NCBI GenBank assembly: GCA_017541275.1
Contig: JAFXZM010000037.1
Span: forward strand, 1 to 38,909
Length of the DNA stretch: 38,909 nt
Reading direction: 5' to 3'
Origin: Oscillospiraceae bacterium
Lineage (GTDB): Bacteria > Bacillota > Clostridia > Oscillospirales > Ruminococcaceae
Position numbers and translations under genes: made by a program. This document shows positions 15,279-23,671 of this stretch, in pieces (positions within the stretch are counted from its first letter, which is position 1; each line of letters starts with the position of its first letter). The notes beneath the pieces are model-generated. The model saw only the letters and a program-made list of their open reading frames with translations, made no database searches and was not told where the DNA came from.

Positions 15279-17871
15279 ATGCCTCCTGCACAGGGGCGGG
15301 CGGCGTTTTTTCTTCATAGAGCGGGAATGACAGGCTGATCTTGAACAGATCGCCGTCGGTGCTGAGGTTCATCAGACCGTTTTGCAGAACAGTGAGGTCA
15401 CGGGCAATGGAAAGGCCGAGACCGCTGCCCTCTGTGTGGCGGGAGCTGTCTCCGCGCACGAAGCGCTCCATCAGCTCATCGGCGGAGATGTTGAGCGGTG
15501 TTGCGGAAATGTTTTTCAGCATAATCTCCAGCATGTGGCCGTCTGTCGATACATCGAGGTAGACGCGCGTGCCGGAAAGCGCATATTTGCACGCATTATT
15601 CAGCAGATTGTCGAACACGCGCCAGATCTGCCGTCCGTCAGCCAGAATGGTCAGCGGCTCCTCCGGGATGCTCTGCATCAGTGTGAGGCCGTGCTGCGTG
15701 AGCTGTTCTTCATATTCGCCGGTAATCTGCCCGATCAAAACCTGAATGTTGGTCGGAACGAGCTCGACGGTCAGGTTTCCGGTTGAGGCCTTTGAGGCAT
15801 CGACGAGGTCGATCGTGAGCTTTTTGAGCCTTGCGGCCTGTCTGCGCAGTACATCGAGGTATTCCGCGGCTGTCTGCGACTGCATCGGCTCCCGGCTCAG
15901 CAGATCGACATAATTGACGATCGAGGTCAGCGGTGTTTTTAGGTCATGCGAGACATTTGTGATAAGCTCAGTCCGCAGATGCTCGGCCTTGAGCTGCTTT
16001 TCGACGATCGCCTCAACACCGTCTGTGATGCCGTTGAGGGAGCGGTCAAATTCGGCAAAATTGTGCCGCAGCGGGATCGGATGCTTTGCCTCGGAGTAAT
16101 CGCCCTTTGCGATTGCCTCTGCATGACGCCGCAGCTCACAGTAGGCATAGACACAGTAGAGAATGCCCAGAAGCGTGAGGATATCGACAATCAGGATCAG
16201 GGGCATCAGCTCGCGCATGAATATGACATTCACCGCACCGAGCACGATAACATACACGCCTGTCAGCAGCATTGCAGCCGCATTGTTCCGGAACAGCCGG
16301 AAGAACCGTTCAACCAGCCGGATGACGCCGAAGCTGCTCCAGAAGCTGTCTGACTTGATGCGGACAGCGGTCGTATAGAGCCAGAGAATGCAGAATGCCG
16401 CAATGCAGAGGATCATGCCGATGCTGAAGATCGCGACAATGCGGTAGGGCGAGCTATAGAGAATACGCATCACGAACAGAGCAGCAAGCAGCGCGATCAG
16501 CGGCAGCAGCCAGAACAGCTCAAACGGCATGCGGTGGATGTGGGTGACATGCAGCTCTCTGGAATAGGGCTTGTGTCCGGCGGCGGTACACATCAGGATG
16601 CAGGAGATCACCGTCAGCACCAGCAGCAGGAACATCGAGGCAGAGGCGCCCTCCGAATGCGCAAAGAGGCTGGAAAGAATCTGATAATTCGCACGGATCT
16701 GGTCATCGACGGGCATGTCTGCGGGGAGGTAGTAGAGGATCGAGACAACTTCATTCCGCTCCCGTCTTGCGCGGACGTTGATTTCAATGCTGCCGCTGAG
16801 CTTGGATTCGAGCTGTTCCGATTCTGCCCGGACATACTTGCCGCGCATTTTGTAATTGTAATATTCGGGCAGTGTTACATTGAACTGCTCGGTTTTTCCG
16901 TAATGCGACACGAGCACGGCAGTCTTTTGTTCGGCTTCATCGGCCGTGCCTTCAAAATCCGTCAGATTGTCGGTTTGATCCTGATAATAGAGATTCGCCA
17001 GATCGCCGCGTTCCATGTATTCCCGGATTCCCGGCTGATTTCGCCCGGTATCCGCTTCCGTGTCCTCTGCGCTGCCTGCGGGCGTATCCCCCTGCACGGC
17101 AGTTGTAACAGCAGGCTTTTCCGCAGCATCGTCTGCGGCCTTAGCGGCTGTCCGGAGGGGCTTTGACAGAACCGTATAGTCACAGCCCTCGCCGAATTCC
17201 GCTTCATAGTCAAATTTTCTTGCATCGGCAGCGGAATCGAACAGCACGGCCGACTGCATCGGGTCAGAGAGGATCATTGCCGGAAAGGAATTTTTATACG
17301 CATCGTTAAGCTGCTGATCGGAAAAATACCAGATCAGAAACTCGCTGGGATCATCCAGCCCAAAGTCGTAGCTGCCGGCGAACAACTGCGGAAGCTCTGC
17401 GGCCGGATTTCTGATCTGCCGGCGCACCTCATATTCCTCCGCATCCAGATACAGATTCTGAATATCGACATCGGAGCAGAGCAGTGAAACCTGATTGATG
17501 CCGTAATCGGGGTCATTGGTGAGGAGCAGGCTGCCGTTCTGGTCAGTCGCGACGAAGCGCAGATTCGTTCCGTTCGGGTCAAAATGCGTGCGGTAATAGG
17601 AAAGTGTGCCGTCCAGACCGCTGAGCGAATCGTCCTCCTTCAGTCTGGCAGTTTCCGTCAGATATTGGATGAGCGCAGACTGATCGTCCTGATAGGAGCG
17701 GTTGAGAAAGGAATGGTTGAAGCTCACCTCATCCGGTGCGAATCCCAGACCGATATTAAACAGCACCAGCACCATGGAGATGCCGAGCAGCCAGAGCAGC
17801 ACGATGGATGTCACGATCGAAGCGATGCGCAGACCGGGAGAATACTTTGTGTAATTGTGAATAATAATCAC
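15277..17871 (-). CDS. Sensor histidine kinase with large sensor region
   Basis: A membrane histidine kinase of about 864 aa, much longer than a simple VanS-type kinase. TM1 lies at about 15-40 and a large extracytoplasmic sensor region at about 41-410. A cluster of further TM helices follows (about 411-430, 452-470, 477-500, 533-575), then a HAMP-like linker. The HisKA domain carries NVSHDLKTP with the phospho-acceptor His at about 642. The HATPase_c domain has N-box NLLNNACKYAL (755-765), ERFVRGDSSRH (802-812) and GSGLGLSIA (815-823). It lies 15 nt after the response regulator, in the same operon. The only early start codon is GTG 17871, which directly abuts the AGAGG ribosome site; an ATT three codons later would be better spaced. 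The signal sensed is unknown; an envelope cue is plausible. Confidence 0.9.
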   Translation of the reverse strand: MIIIHNYTKYSPGLRIASIVTSIVLLWLLGISMVLVLFNIGLGFAPDEVSFNHSFLNRSYQDDQSALIQYLTETARLKEDDSLSGLDGTLSYYRTHFDPNGTNLRFVATDQNGSLLLTNDPDYGINQVSLLCSDVDIQNLYLDAEEYEVRRQIRNPAAELPQLFAGSYDFGLDDPSEFLIWYFSDQQLNDAYKNSFPAMILSDPMQSAVLFDSAADARKFDYEAEFGEGCDYTVLSKPLRTAAKAADDAAEKPAVTTAVQGDTPAGSAEDTEADTGRNQPGIREYMERGDLANLYYQDQTDNLTDFEGTADEAEQKTAVLVSHYGKTEQFNVTLPEYYNYKMRGKYVRAESEQLESKLSGSIEINVRARRERNEVVSILYYLPADMPVDDQIRANYQILSSLFAHSEGASASMFLLLVLTVISCILMCTAAGHKPYSRELHVTHIHRMPFELFWLLPLIALLAALFVMRILYSSPYRIVAIFSIGMILCIAAFCILWLYTTAVRIKSDSFWSSFGVIRLVERFFRLFRNNAAAMLLTGVYVIVLGAVNVIFMRELMPLILIVDILTLLGILYCVYAYCELRRHAEAIAKGDYSEAKHPIPLRHNFAEFDRSLNGITDGVEAIVEKQLKAEHLRTELITNVSHDLKTPLTSIVNYVDLLSREPMQSQTAAEYLDVLRRQAARLKKLTIDLVDASKASTGNLTVELVPTNIQVLIGQITGEYEEQLTQHGLTLMQSIPEEPLTILADGRQIWRVFDNLLNNACKYALSGTRVYLDVSTDGHMLEIMLKNISATPLNISADELMERFVRGDSSRHTEGSGLGLSIARDLTVLQNGLMNLSTDGDLFKISLSFPLYEEKTPPAPVQEA

Positions 17872-17886
17872 CCTCTAAAGCGGCAG

Positions 17887-18579
17887 TCAGGGCTTTTCGA
17901 GCTTATAGCCCTGCCCCCACACAACCTTGATTTGTCTGGGCTCCTGCGGATTGATCTCCAGCTTTTCGCGCAGGTGCCGGATGTGTACGGCAACGGTGTT
18001 TTCCGAGCCGATCGGATTGGCTTTCCAGACGGCGCTGTAGATCTCACGCGGCGGAAAGACCGTCCCGACATTGTGCATCAGCAGCGAAAGAATCTCGTAT
18101 TCGATCGGGGTGAGCGCGACGGGAACGCCGTCGAGCGATGCCGAGCGCGCCTTCATATTGAGCGAAATGCTGCCGACGGTCAGGATATTCGGGGCATCGG
18201 TTTCGGCGGCGCCGAGCCGCAGGTAACGCCGGAGCTGCGAGCGTACTCTCGCGACGACCTCCGCCGGTGAGAACGGCTTAGTGATATAGTCATCCGCACC
18301 GACATTGAGGCCGAGAATCTTGTCCGAATCCTCTGATTTGGCGGTCAGCAGAATGATCGGTACATTGCTGTTTTTCCGGATTTCGGTCATGGCAGTAATG
18401 CCGTCCATTTCGGGCATCATGATATCCATGAGAATGAGCTGCAAATTCTGCTCCGAGGCGATCTGTACGGCCTCTCTGCCCGAATAGGCGCAGACGGTTT
18501 CCCAGCCCTCTGCCCGCAGGTAAATGTTCAGTGCAGACACAATATCCTTTTCGTCATCGCAAATCAAAATTGTTTCCAT
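17887..18579 (-). CDS. OmpR/PhoB-family response regulator
   Basis: A 230-aa two-domain regulator. The receiver domain (about 1-120) has the acidic pair DD at 8-9, phospho-acceptor Asp 52 (LMDIMMPEMDG) and the conserved Lys in ITKPF near 103. The C-terminal winged helix (about 135-230) contains LTPIEYEIL and NTVAVHIRHLREKL, the transactivation and recognition regions of OmpR-type DNA-binding domains. The start is ATG 18579, with GGAGAG 8 nt upstream; the longer reading frame upstream covers the promoter region. It is the first gene of the operon with the kinase. Targets are unknown. The giant surface gene lies next downstream on the same strand. Confidence 0.95.
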   Translation of the reverse strand: METILICDDEKDIVSALNIYLRAEGWETVCAYSGREAVQIASEQNLQLILMDIMMPEMDGITAMTEIRKNSNVPIILLTAKSEDSDKILGLNVGADDYITKPFSPAEVVARVRSQLRRYLRLGAAETDAPNILTVGSISLNMKARSASLDGVPVALTPIEYEILSLLMHNVGTVFPPREIYSAVWKANPIGSENTVAVHIRHLREKLEINPQEPRQIKVVWGQGYKLEKP

Positions 18580-18651
18580 ATCTGTATCTCTCCTTTTTTC
18601 AAATACTTCCCTTTTTTGATATCTGTACGGATCGGTTCCCCCTGTATATTT

Positions 18652-18680
18652 ATTATACAATGTTCTGCAAAAAGATGCAA
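18652..18680 (-). promoter_or_regulatory. SigA promoter of the two-component operon
   Basis: Minus strand: TTGCAT, 17-nt spacer, TATAAT. Just upstream (18690-18715) are AT-rich, half-site-like repeats around TTTTAAGAAAG and CTTTAGAAT that could bind the response regulator; that is inference only. Confidence 0.72.
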
Positions 18681-18761
18681 GACCCGATTCTAAAGACTTT
18701 CTTAAAACTGTCATAAAAAAATGTGAGCATTGCAGAAAGGTGCAGAGAAACACGCTTTGGA

Positions 18762-18790
18762 TTGACTTTTCCGCCGATTTGCGTTATACT
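18762..18790 (+). promoter_or_regulatory. SigA promoter of the rnz gene run
   Basis: TTGACT, 17-nt spacer, TATACT, 24 nt before the rnz start. It probably serves rnz and the closely packed genes behind it. Confidence 0.8.
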
Positions 18791-18814
18791 ATAGACAGAA
18801 TTGGAGGGATATGC

Positions 18815-19726
18815 ATGCTGGAGGTGACGCTGCTCGGAACGGGCGGCACCATGCCGATGAAAAACCGCTGGCTGACGAGCTGTCTTGTCCGGCACGAAGG
18901 CCGCAGCATCCTCATCGACTGCGGTGAGGGGACACAGATTGCGCTGCGCTGTGCAGGACGCTCGGTGCAGCGGCTCGACCTGCTCTGCATCACGCATTAT
19001 CACGCCGACCACATAAGCGGACTGCCGGGTCTGCTGCTCTCAATGGGGCTGGACGGCCGCACCGAGCCGCTGACGATCGCAGGGCCGCGCGGCCTGGCAC
19101 AGACAGTATCGGGGCTGCGGGTAATCGCGCCGGAGCTGCCGTTTCCGCTGCGGCTGACCGAGCTGAGTGCGCCGGAGGAAATACTGGATTTTGCCGGGCT
19201 TTCGGTCACCGCCTTTGCGGTGCAGCATACAATGCCCTGCTACGGCTACCGGCTGCATCTGCCGCGTGCCGGAAAATTCGACCCGGTGCGTGCAAAGGAA
19301 AACAATGTGCCGCTGCGCGTCTGGGGAACGCTGCAAAAGCAGGAGACCGCCGAGCTGGACGGTACGGTGTATCATCAGTCGCAGGTGCTCGGCCCGCCGC
19401 GCAGGGGCATTACGCTGACCTACTGTACCGATACAAGGCCTGTTCCGGCAATCCGGAAGCATGCCGACAGCGCCGATCTTCTGATACTGGAGGGCATGTA
19501 CGGCGATGACGAGAAGCGCGATAAGGCGCTTGAAACCAAGCATATGCTCTTTTCGGAGGCGGCTGAGATTGCTGCGGAGGCAAATGCGAAGCGGCTCTGG
19601 CTGACACACTACAGCCCGTCGATGCCCGACCCGGAAGCCTATCTTCCCGCTGCGCAGGCGATTTTTCCGGAGACAATCTGCGCAAGGGACGGCGAAACGG
19701 CGGAGCTGCGCTTTCAGGAGGAATGA
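18815..19726 (+). CDS. rnz: Ribonuclease Z (tRNA 3' endonuclease)
   Basis: A 303-aa metallo-beta-lactamase-fold enzyme, normal length for the short bacterial RNase Z (RNase BN/Z). It cuts tRNA precursors after the discriminator base so that CCA can be added. The zinc motif HYHADH (residues 61-66) is followed by ISGLPGLL, typical of RNase Z. The later metal ligands appear in AVQHTMP, TYCTDTRP and LTHYSP. The start is ATG 18815, with GGAGGG 6 nt upstream; an upstream in-frame ATG lies before the promoter. The cca gene lies about 1.4 kb downstream in the same direction, making a tRNA 3'-end maturation set, and the CAT tRNA at 321 lacks an encoded CCA. Confidence 0.93.
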   Translation: MLEVTLLGTGGTMPMKNRWLTSCLVRHEGRSILIDCGEGTQIALRCAGRSVQRLDLLCITHYHADHISGLPGLLLSMGLDGRTEPLTIAGPRGLAQTVSGLRVIAPELPFPLRLTELSAPEEILDFAGLSVTAFAVQHTMPCYGYRLHLPRAGKFDPVRAKENNVPLRVWGTLQKQETAELDGTVYHQSQVLGPPRRGITLTYCTDTRPVPAIRKHADSADLLILEGMYGDDEKRDKALETKHMLFSEAAEIAAEANAKRLWLTHYSPSMPDPEAYLPAAQAIFPETICARDGETAELRFQEE

Positions 19727-19729
19727 ACC

Positions 19730-20281
19730 GTGAACCATACCGGAACTGCACCGATCGGAACGGAACGGCTGCTGCTGCGCCCTTTTTGCAGCGATGATCT
19801 GCATGATATGCTTGAAAACTGGATTGCCGACCCGGCCGTGCAGCATGAATACGGCGAGCCGTGCTATGAAACAGAGGCGGACGCGAAGGCGCTGCTGCAA
19901 AAGTGGCTGGCGGCTTATGATGATCCCGCATTTTACCGCTGGGCGGTCATTGAGCGGCACAGCGGACGCAATATCGGGCAGATCGCCTTCTGCCGTGTGT
20001 ATGATGACTGCAAAACCGCCGAGATTGAATACTGCATCGGGCAGAAATACTGGGGGAACGGCTATGCGGGCGAGGCGCTTTCCGCATTGATCGCACATAT
20101 TTTTGCACATACCGGATTTGAAAAGCTGGAGGCCTATCACCGCGCTGCAAACCCGAAATCGGGCAGAGTGCTGGAAAAATCACCGATGCACCGCACGGAA
20201 ACAGTCGAGCGTTTCCGCAGGGCGGGGGAGCAGCCGGCGGGCGAAATCTGCTACTGCATCACGCGGGAGGAACTGACATGA
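19730..20281 (+). CDS. GNAT N-acetyltransferase, RimJ/RimL-like
   Basis: A 183-aa acetyltransferase of the GCN5 family. N-terminal TERLLLRPFCSDD is the typical first strand and turn of RimJ/RimL-like members. The acetyl-CoA loop region is EIEYCIGQKYWGNGYAGEAL (about 102-121), followed by a helix and KLEAYHRAANPKSGRVLEK, the conserved 'N..S..vleK' segment. The GTG start is 3 nt after the rnz stop, with AGGAGG 8 nt upstream. The stop overlaps the next start (ATGA), so it is translationally coupled to the PARG-like gene. The substrate is unknown; family members modify ribosomal protein N-termini, antibiotics or small amines. Confidence 0.9.
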   Translation: MNHTGTAPIGTERLLLRPFCSDDLHDMLENWIADPAVQHEYGEPCYETEADAKALLQKWLAAYDDPAFYRWAVIERHSGRNIGQIAFCRVYDDCKTAEIEYCIGQKYWGNGYAGEALSALIAHIFAHTGFEKLEAYHRAANPKSGRVLEKSPMHRTETVERFRRAGEQPAGEICYCITREELT

Positions 20282-21093
20282 ACAATATTTCGATTGCACG
20301 CGAAACAATCTGCATCACCGAACAGGGAAGCTATGCGCTGAACGGAAAGACCGTCAGCCTGCCGGACATGAATTTCAGGCAGGTGACCGTGCTGACGCCG
20401 GAGCAGGGCGCCGCGCTGACGGCAGCATTTCAGCCGCGAAAGGACGCGATGTGCCGGATTGAGGTGACGGCGGAGGATTCGTTTTCCGCGGCGCAGGCCA
20501 TGGGTGGAGTGCCGCTGGTGCTGAATTTTGCAAATGCGCATCATGCGGGCGGCGGCTTTATGCTCGGTGCAAATGCGCAGGAGGAGGCGCTCTGCCGGTG
20601 CAGCACGCTCTATGCCTCATTGACCGCAGAGTCCGCAAAGGAAATGTATCACTATAATAACACGCATCTGAGCGCGGTTGAATCCGATTATATGCTGCTG
20701 TCGCCGGAGGTCTGTGTCTTCCGTGACCACAAATGCGAGCTGCTCGAACAGCCGTTTGCCGCAGCGGTCATCACCGCACCCGCCCCGAACCGCAGAGGTG
20801 CGGCGCTCTTTGCGCGGAAAAAGACAATCCGGGATACCTTCCGCCGCCGCATCCGCATAATTCTCGCGGCAGCGGCGCAGTACGGATACCGCGAGCTTGT
20901 GCTCGGCGCATGGGGCTGCGGTGCGTTCGGCAATCAGCCGAATGAAGTCGCCGGAGACTTCCGGCATGTGATTGTCAAGGAGAAATACGGCTCTGCCTTC
21001 GACCGCATCCGCTTTGCGGTCTACGGCAATCCGGAGGGGCGGAATATCCGCGCATTTGCGTCGGAATTCGAGAAGGAAACCGGAAAAGCCTGA
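20278..21093 (+). CDS. Bacterial PARG-like ADP-ribose glycohydrolase (TIGR02452/DUF2263 type)
   Basis: A 271-aa macrodomain-fold protein of the microbial poly(ADP-ribose) glycohydrolase family. The diagnostic signature GGGFMLGANAQEE is present, with GGG at 91-93 and the catalytic QEE at 101-103. NFANAHHA just before it and the later WGCGAFGNQP (phosphate-binding loop) also fit the fold. The start codon overlaps the acetyltransferase stop by 4 nt. The family reverses ADP-ribosylation; the true substrate here (protein, DNA or RNA ends) is not known, and no ADP-ribosyltransferase gene is visible in the window. The gene lies between the tRNA-processing genes rnz and cca. Confidence 0.9.
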   Translation: MNNISIARETICITEQGSYALNGKTVSLPDMNFRQVTVLTPEQGAALTAAFQPRKDAMCRIEVTAEDSFSAAQAMGGVPLVLNFANAHHAGGGFMLGANAQEEALCRCSTLYASLTAESAKEMYHYNNTHLSAVESDYMLLSPEVCVFRDHKCELLEQPFAAAVITAPAPNRRGAALFARKKTIRDTFRRRIRIILAAAAQYGYRELVLGAWGCGAFGNQPNEVAGDFRHVIVKEKYGSAFDRIRFAVYGNPEGRNIRAFASEFEKETGKA

Positions 21094-21108
21094 ACAGGGG
21101 GAGCTATC

Positions 21109-22443
21109 ATGCGGCTGCAAATCATTCCGCCCGCGCCGGTGCAGACGGCTCTCAGCATGCTGAATGCCGCGGGCTTTGAAGCATATATCGTCGGCGGCTG
21201 CGTGCGCGATGCACTGCGCGGGGCGGAGCCGCATGACTGGGACTGCACGACCAATGCAAAGCCGGACGAGATCTGCGCCTGCTTCCGGGATTATCATGTC
21301 ATCGAAACGGGATTGCAGCACGGCACGGTCACGGTCGTGATCGAACATATGCCCATTGAGATCACGACCTACCGCATCGACGGGGTGTATGCAGATCACC
21401 GCAGGCCGGATTCAGTGACGTTCACCGATTCGCTGACCGATGACCTCGCCCGCCGCGACTTTACCGTCAATGCGATGGCGTATCATCCGGAAAAGGGACT
21501 GATCGACCCGTTTCACGGCGCAGATGACCTGAAAAGCGGCATGATCGCCTGCGTCGGGAATCCGCATGACCGCTTTGATGAGGACGGCCTGCGCATTCTG
21601 CGCGCGATGCGGTTTTCGTCGGTGCTGAATTTCGAGATCGCACCGGAGACCGCTGCGGCAGTTCATGAACAAAGAACACTGCTGCATCATATCTCCGCCG
21701 AGCGCATTGATGCCGAGCTGACAAAGCTGCTCTGCGGTGCCGGGGCGGAGCGCGTGCTGACGGATTTTGCGGATGTGCTGTTCACGGTGCTGCCGGAGCT
21801 TGCACCGATGCATGGCTTTGACCAGAAAAATCCGCATCATGACTATGATGTATATACGCATACGCTGAAGGCCGTCGCGGCTGCACCGCCGGAGCCGGTT
21901 CTGCGCTGGGCGGCGCTGCTGCATGACGCAGGCAAGCCGCACTGCTTTACCGAGGACGAACGCGGCGGGCATTTCTACGGGCATGCGGCAGTCTCCAAGG
22001 AGATCGCAAGGCGGGCACTCCATGCGATGAAATGTGACCGGAAGCGCCTTGACCGCGTGCTGCTGCTCGTTGAGCGGCATGATACCGTCTGGAACGGCAC
22101 TGACAGGCAGCTCAAGCGCACGGTCCGTCAGATCGGCTTTGACGCGGCGTATCAGCTCGTTCTGCTGCATCGGGCGGATGTCACCGCACAGGCCGCATGC
22201 CACCGTGCTGAGCGCATCGCAGCGGCAGACAGCATGCTCGGCCGTCTGGAGGCACTGAAGGCGGCAGATGCCTGCATGAGCCTCAAAAAGCTCGCCGTCA
22301 CCGGCGGTGATCTGCTGGCACTCGGCGTACCGCAGGGGCGGGAGATCGGGCAGAAGCTCAATCTGCTGCTCGAACTGGTCATGGAGGGCGCGCTGCCCAA
22401 TGAACGGGAGGCACTGCTCCGATATCTCAAACAGAAAGGATGA
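21109..22443 (+). CDS. cca: CCA tRNA nucleotidyltransferase (class II, with HD domain)
   Basis: A 444-aa enzyme that adds or repairs the CCA end of tRNAs using CTP and ATP. The head domain has GGCVRD (29-34) and the catalytic DxD in HDWDCTT (Asp 43 and 45). RRDFTVNAM (115-123) and the neck region DRFDEDGLRILRAMRF (154-169) are conserved. An HD phosphohydrolase domain follows (LLHDAGKP, about 271-278), as in many Firmicutes and E. coli enzymes. ATG lies 6 nt after AGGGGGAG and 15 nt after the PARG stop. A poly(A) polymerase is the alternative within the family; class II CCA enzymes and PAPs are hard to separate by sequence. Confidence 0.93.
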   Translation: MRLQIIPPAPVQTALSMLNAAGFEAYIVGGCVRDALRGAEPHDWDCTTNAKPDEICACFRDYHVIETGLQHGTVTVVIEHMPIEITTYRIDGVYADHRRPDSVTFTDSLTDDLARRDFTVNAMAYHPEKGLIDPFHGADDLKSGMIACVGNPHDRFDEDGLRILRAMRFSSVLNFEIAPETAAAVHEQRTLLHHISAERIDAELTKLLCGAGAERVLTDFADVLFTVLPELAPMHGFDQKNPHHDYDVYTHTLKAVAAAPPEPVLRWAALLHDAGKPHCFTEDERGGHFYGHAAVSKEIARRALHAMKCDRKRLDRVLLLVERHDTVWNGTDRQLKRTVRQIGFDAAYQLVLLHRADVTAQAACHRAERIAAADSMLGRLEALKAADACMSLKKLAVTGGDLLALGVPQGREIGQKLNLLLELVMEGALPNEREALLRYLKQKG

Positions 22444-22448
22444 CTGTT

Positions 22449-23063
22449 ATGAAACGCAGAAAAGCACTGCTGCTGGCCGCAGCGGCTTCACTCGCCCTGA
22501 CGGCGGGACTGTGCGGCTGTGATAAATACGGCGGCTGGGGCAATCCCGGTACGGCAGCCTCCGGGGTGGAGTCCGGAACGAAGATTTCGCTGAATTCCTC
22601 TCTGCCGGACGTCCATTCGTTTACTGCCGGAACGATCGGCGGGGGAAGCTATACGGAATCGCTGCTTGCCTCCGCGGATGTGACCGTCATCAACATCTGG
22701 CAGACAACCTGCCCGCCCTGCATCAAGGAAATGCCCGATCTGGCGCTGCTGGAGGGGAATCTGCCGGACAATGTGCAGCTTTTGACATGGTGCCTTGACG
22801 GCAGCTATAACAATGCCAAAGCTAAACAGATTCTCAGTGAGGCAGGCTTCGGCGGCGAAACAATCATATCATGGAGCGGCGATCTGGATAAGCTGCTCGA
22901 AAAGATCATGTATACGCCGACGACCGTGTTCCTCGACAGCGAGGGCAATATGGTCTGCGAGGAGATCATCGGCAGCGGCGACGTCATTACGAAATATACC
23001 GAGCATATCAATGCCGCTCTGCGCGCACTGGGCAAGGATGAGATCCGGCTTGGCCAAACCTGA
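22449..23063 (+). CDS. TlpA/ResA-like thioredoxin-fold lipoprotein
   Basis: A 204-aa exported thiol-disulfide protein. The lipoprotein signal peptide (MKRRKALLLAAAA..) ends in lipobox LCGC with the lipidated Cys at about 24. A thioredoxin-like domain follows, with the active site CPPC at 88-91 in the context NIWQTTCPPCIKEMP, and PTTVFLDSEG carrying the cis-proline region. It probably reduces extracytoplasmic disulfides or works with a redox partner, but no DsbD/CcdA-type partner is present in the window. ATG 22449 is preferred, with AAAGGA 8 nt upstream; ATG 22440 overlaps both that site and the cca stop. Confidence 0.9.
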   Translation: MKRRKALLLAAAASLALTAGLCGCDKYGGWGNPGTAASGVESGTKISLNSSLPDVHSFTAGTIGGGSYTESLLASADVTVINIWQTTCPPCIKEMPDLALLEGNLPDNVQLLTWCLDGSYNNAKAKQILSEAGFGGETIISWSGDLDKLLEKIMYTPTTVFLDSEGNMVCEEIIGSGDVITKYTEHINAALRALGKDEIRLGQT

Positions 23064-23088
23064 TACTAACCGAAAGGAGCTTTTTTCC

Positions 23089-23613
23089 ATGCACCCGATT
23101 CAGCATCTCCGCACGGTGACGCAGCACCGGCATATGGTTCTGCGGCACTGCATCAAGGCCGGCATCCCCCTTCAGGGCTTGCTGCATGACCTCTCAAAGT
23201 TTTCCCCGACTGAGTTTATCCCCGGTGCGCTGTACTGGCAGGGAACCCGCAGCCCGAATGAGGCGGAGCGCGAACGGCTGGGATATTCCCGCGCATGGCT
23301 GCATCACAAGGGCCGCAACCGGCATCATTTTGAATACTGGATCGACGTCAATCCGCAGTCGAAGCGCTATGAGCCGGTCGAGATGCCGACGCGCTACCTG
23401 ATTGAGATGTTCTGCGACCGTGTCGCCGCAAGCAAGATCTACCGCGGCGCGGATTACAAAGACAGCGATCCGCTGGATTACTTCCGCAAGGGAATGGAGC
23501 GCGGCCGGCCGATTCATCCGAAAACAGCGAAAAAGCTGCATTTTCTGCTGAAGATGCTCGCGGAGCAGGGCGAGGACGCGACCTTTCGCTTTATCCGCCG
23601 CATGAAAAAATAG
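23089..23613 (+). CDS. DUF5662 family protein
   Basis: A 174-aa cytoplasmic protein resembling the DUF5662 family. The characteristic start HMVLRHCIKAGIPLQGLLHD is followed by LSKFSPTEF, an HD-like metal-binding pattern (HDLSKF). Downstream comes HHKGRNRHHFEYW, rich in His residues that could complete a metal site. The C-terminal helical part contains KTAKKLHFLLKML. The start is ATG 23089, with AAAGGAG 9 nt upstream. It is the last gene of the run that begins at rnz and ends at a terminator whose loop holds the next -35 box. The function is unknown; a metal-dependent hydrolase is a guess from the HD-like pattern. Confidence 0.85.
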   Translation: MHPIQHLRTVTQHRHMVLRHCIKAGIPLQGLLHDLSKFSPTEFIPGALYWQGTRSPNEAERERLGYSRAWLHHKGRNRHHFEYWIDVNPQSKRYEPVEMPTRYLIEMFCDRVAASKIYRGADYKDSDPLDYFRKGMERGRPIHPKTAKKLHFLLKMLAEQGEDATFRFIRRMKK

Positions 23614-23623
23614 TTCCCTGAAA

Positions 23624-23661
23624 ATCAGAAAAAGCACTTGACAAATGCTTTTTTTTCTGAT
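23624..23661 (+). terminator. Terminator of the rnz-DUF5662 run, overlapping the rpsF promoter
   Basis: ATCAG.AAAAAGCA pairs with TGCTTTTT..CTGAT across the loop CTTGACAAA. The eight-T stretch forms the 3' arm and U-run. The TTGACA of the next promoter lies within the loop. Confidence 0.6.
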
Positions 23662-23666
23662 AAAAT
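23638..23666 (+). promoter_or_regulatory. SigA promoter of rpsF-ssb-rpsR
   Basis: TTGACA, 17-nt spacer with an eight-T run, TAAAAT with TGA extended -10. About 95 nt of leader precede rpsF. Confidence 0.85.
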
Positions 23667-23671
23667 AGTAA

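Noticed and set aside
19040-20140. 366-codon minus-strand ORF opposite rnz and the acetyltransferase
   Set aside because: Both plus-strand genes have clear catalytic motifs and ribosome sites; the antisense frame is a codon-composition shadow.
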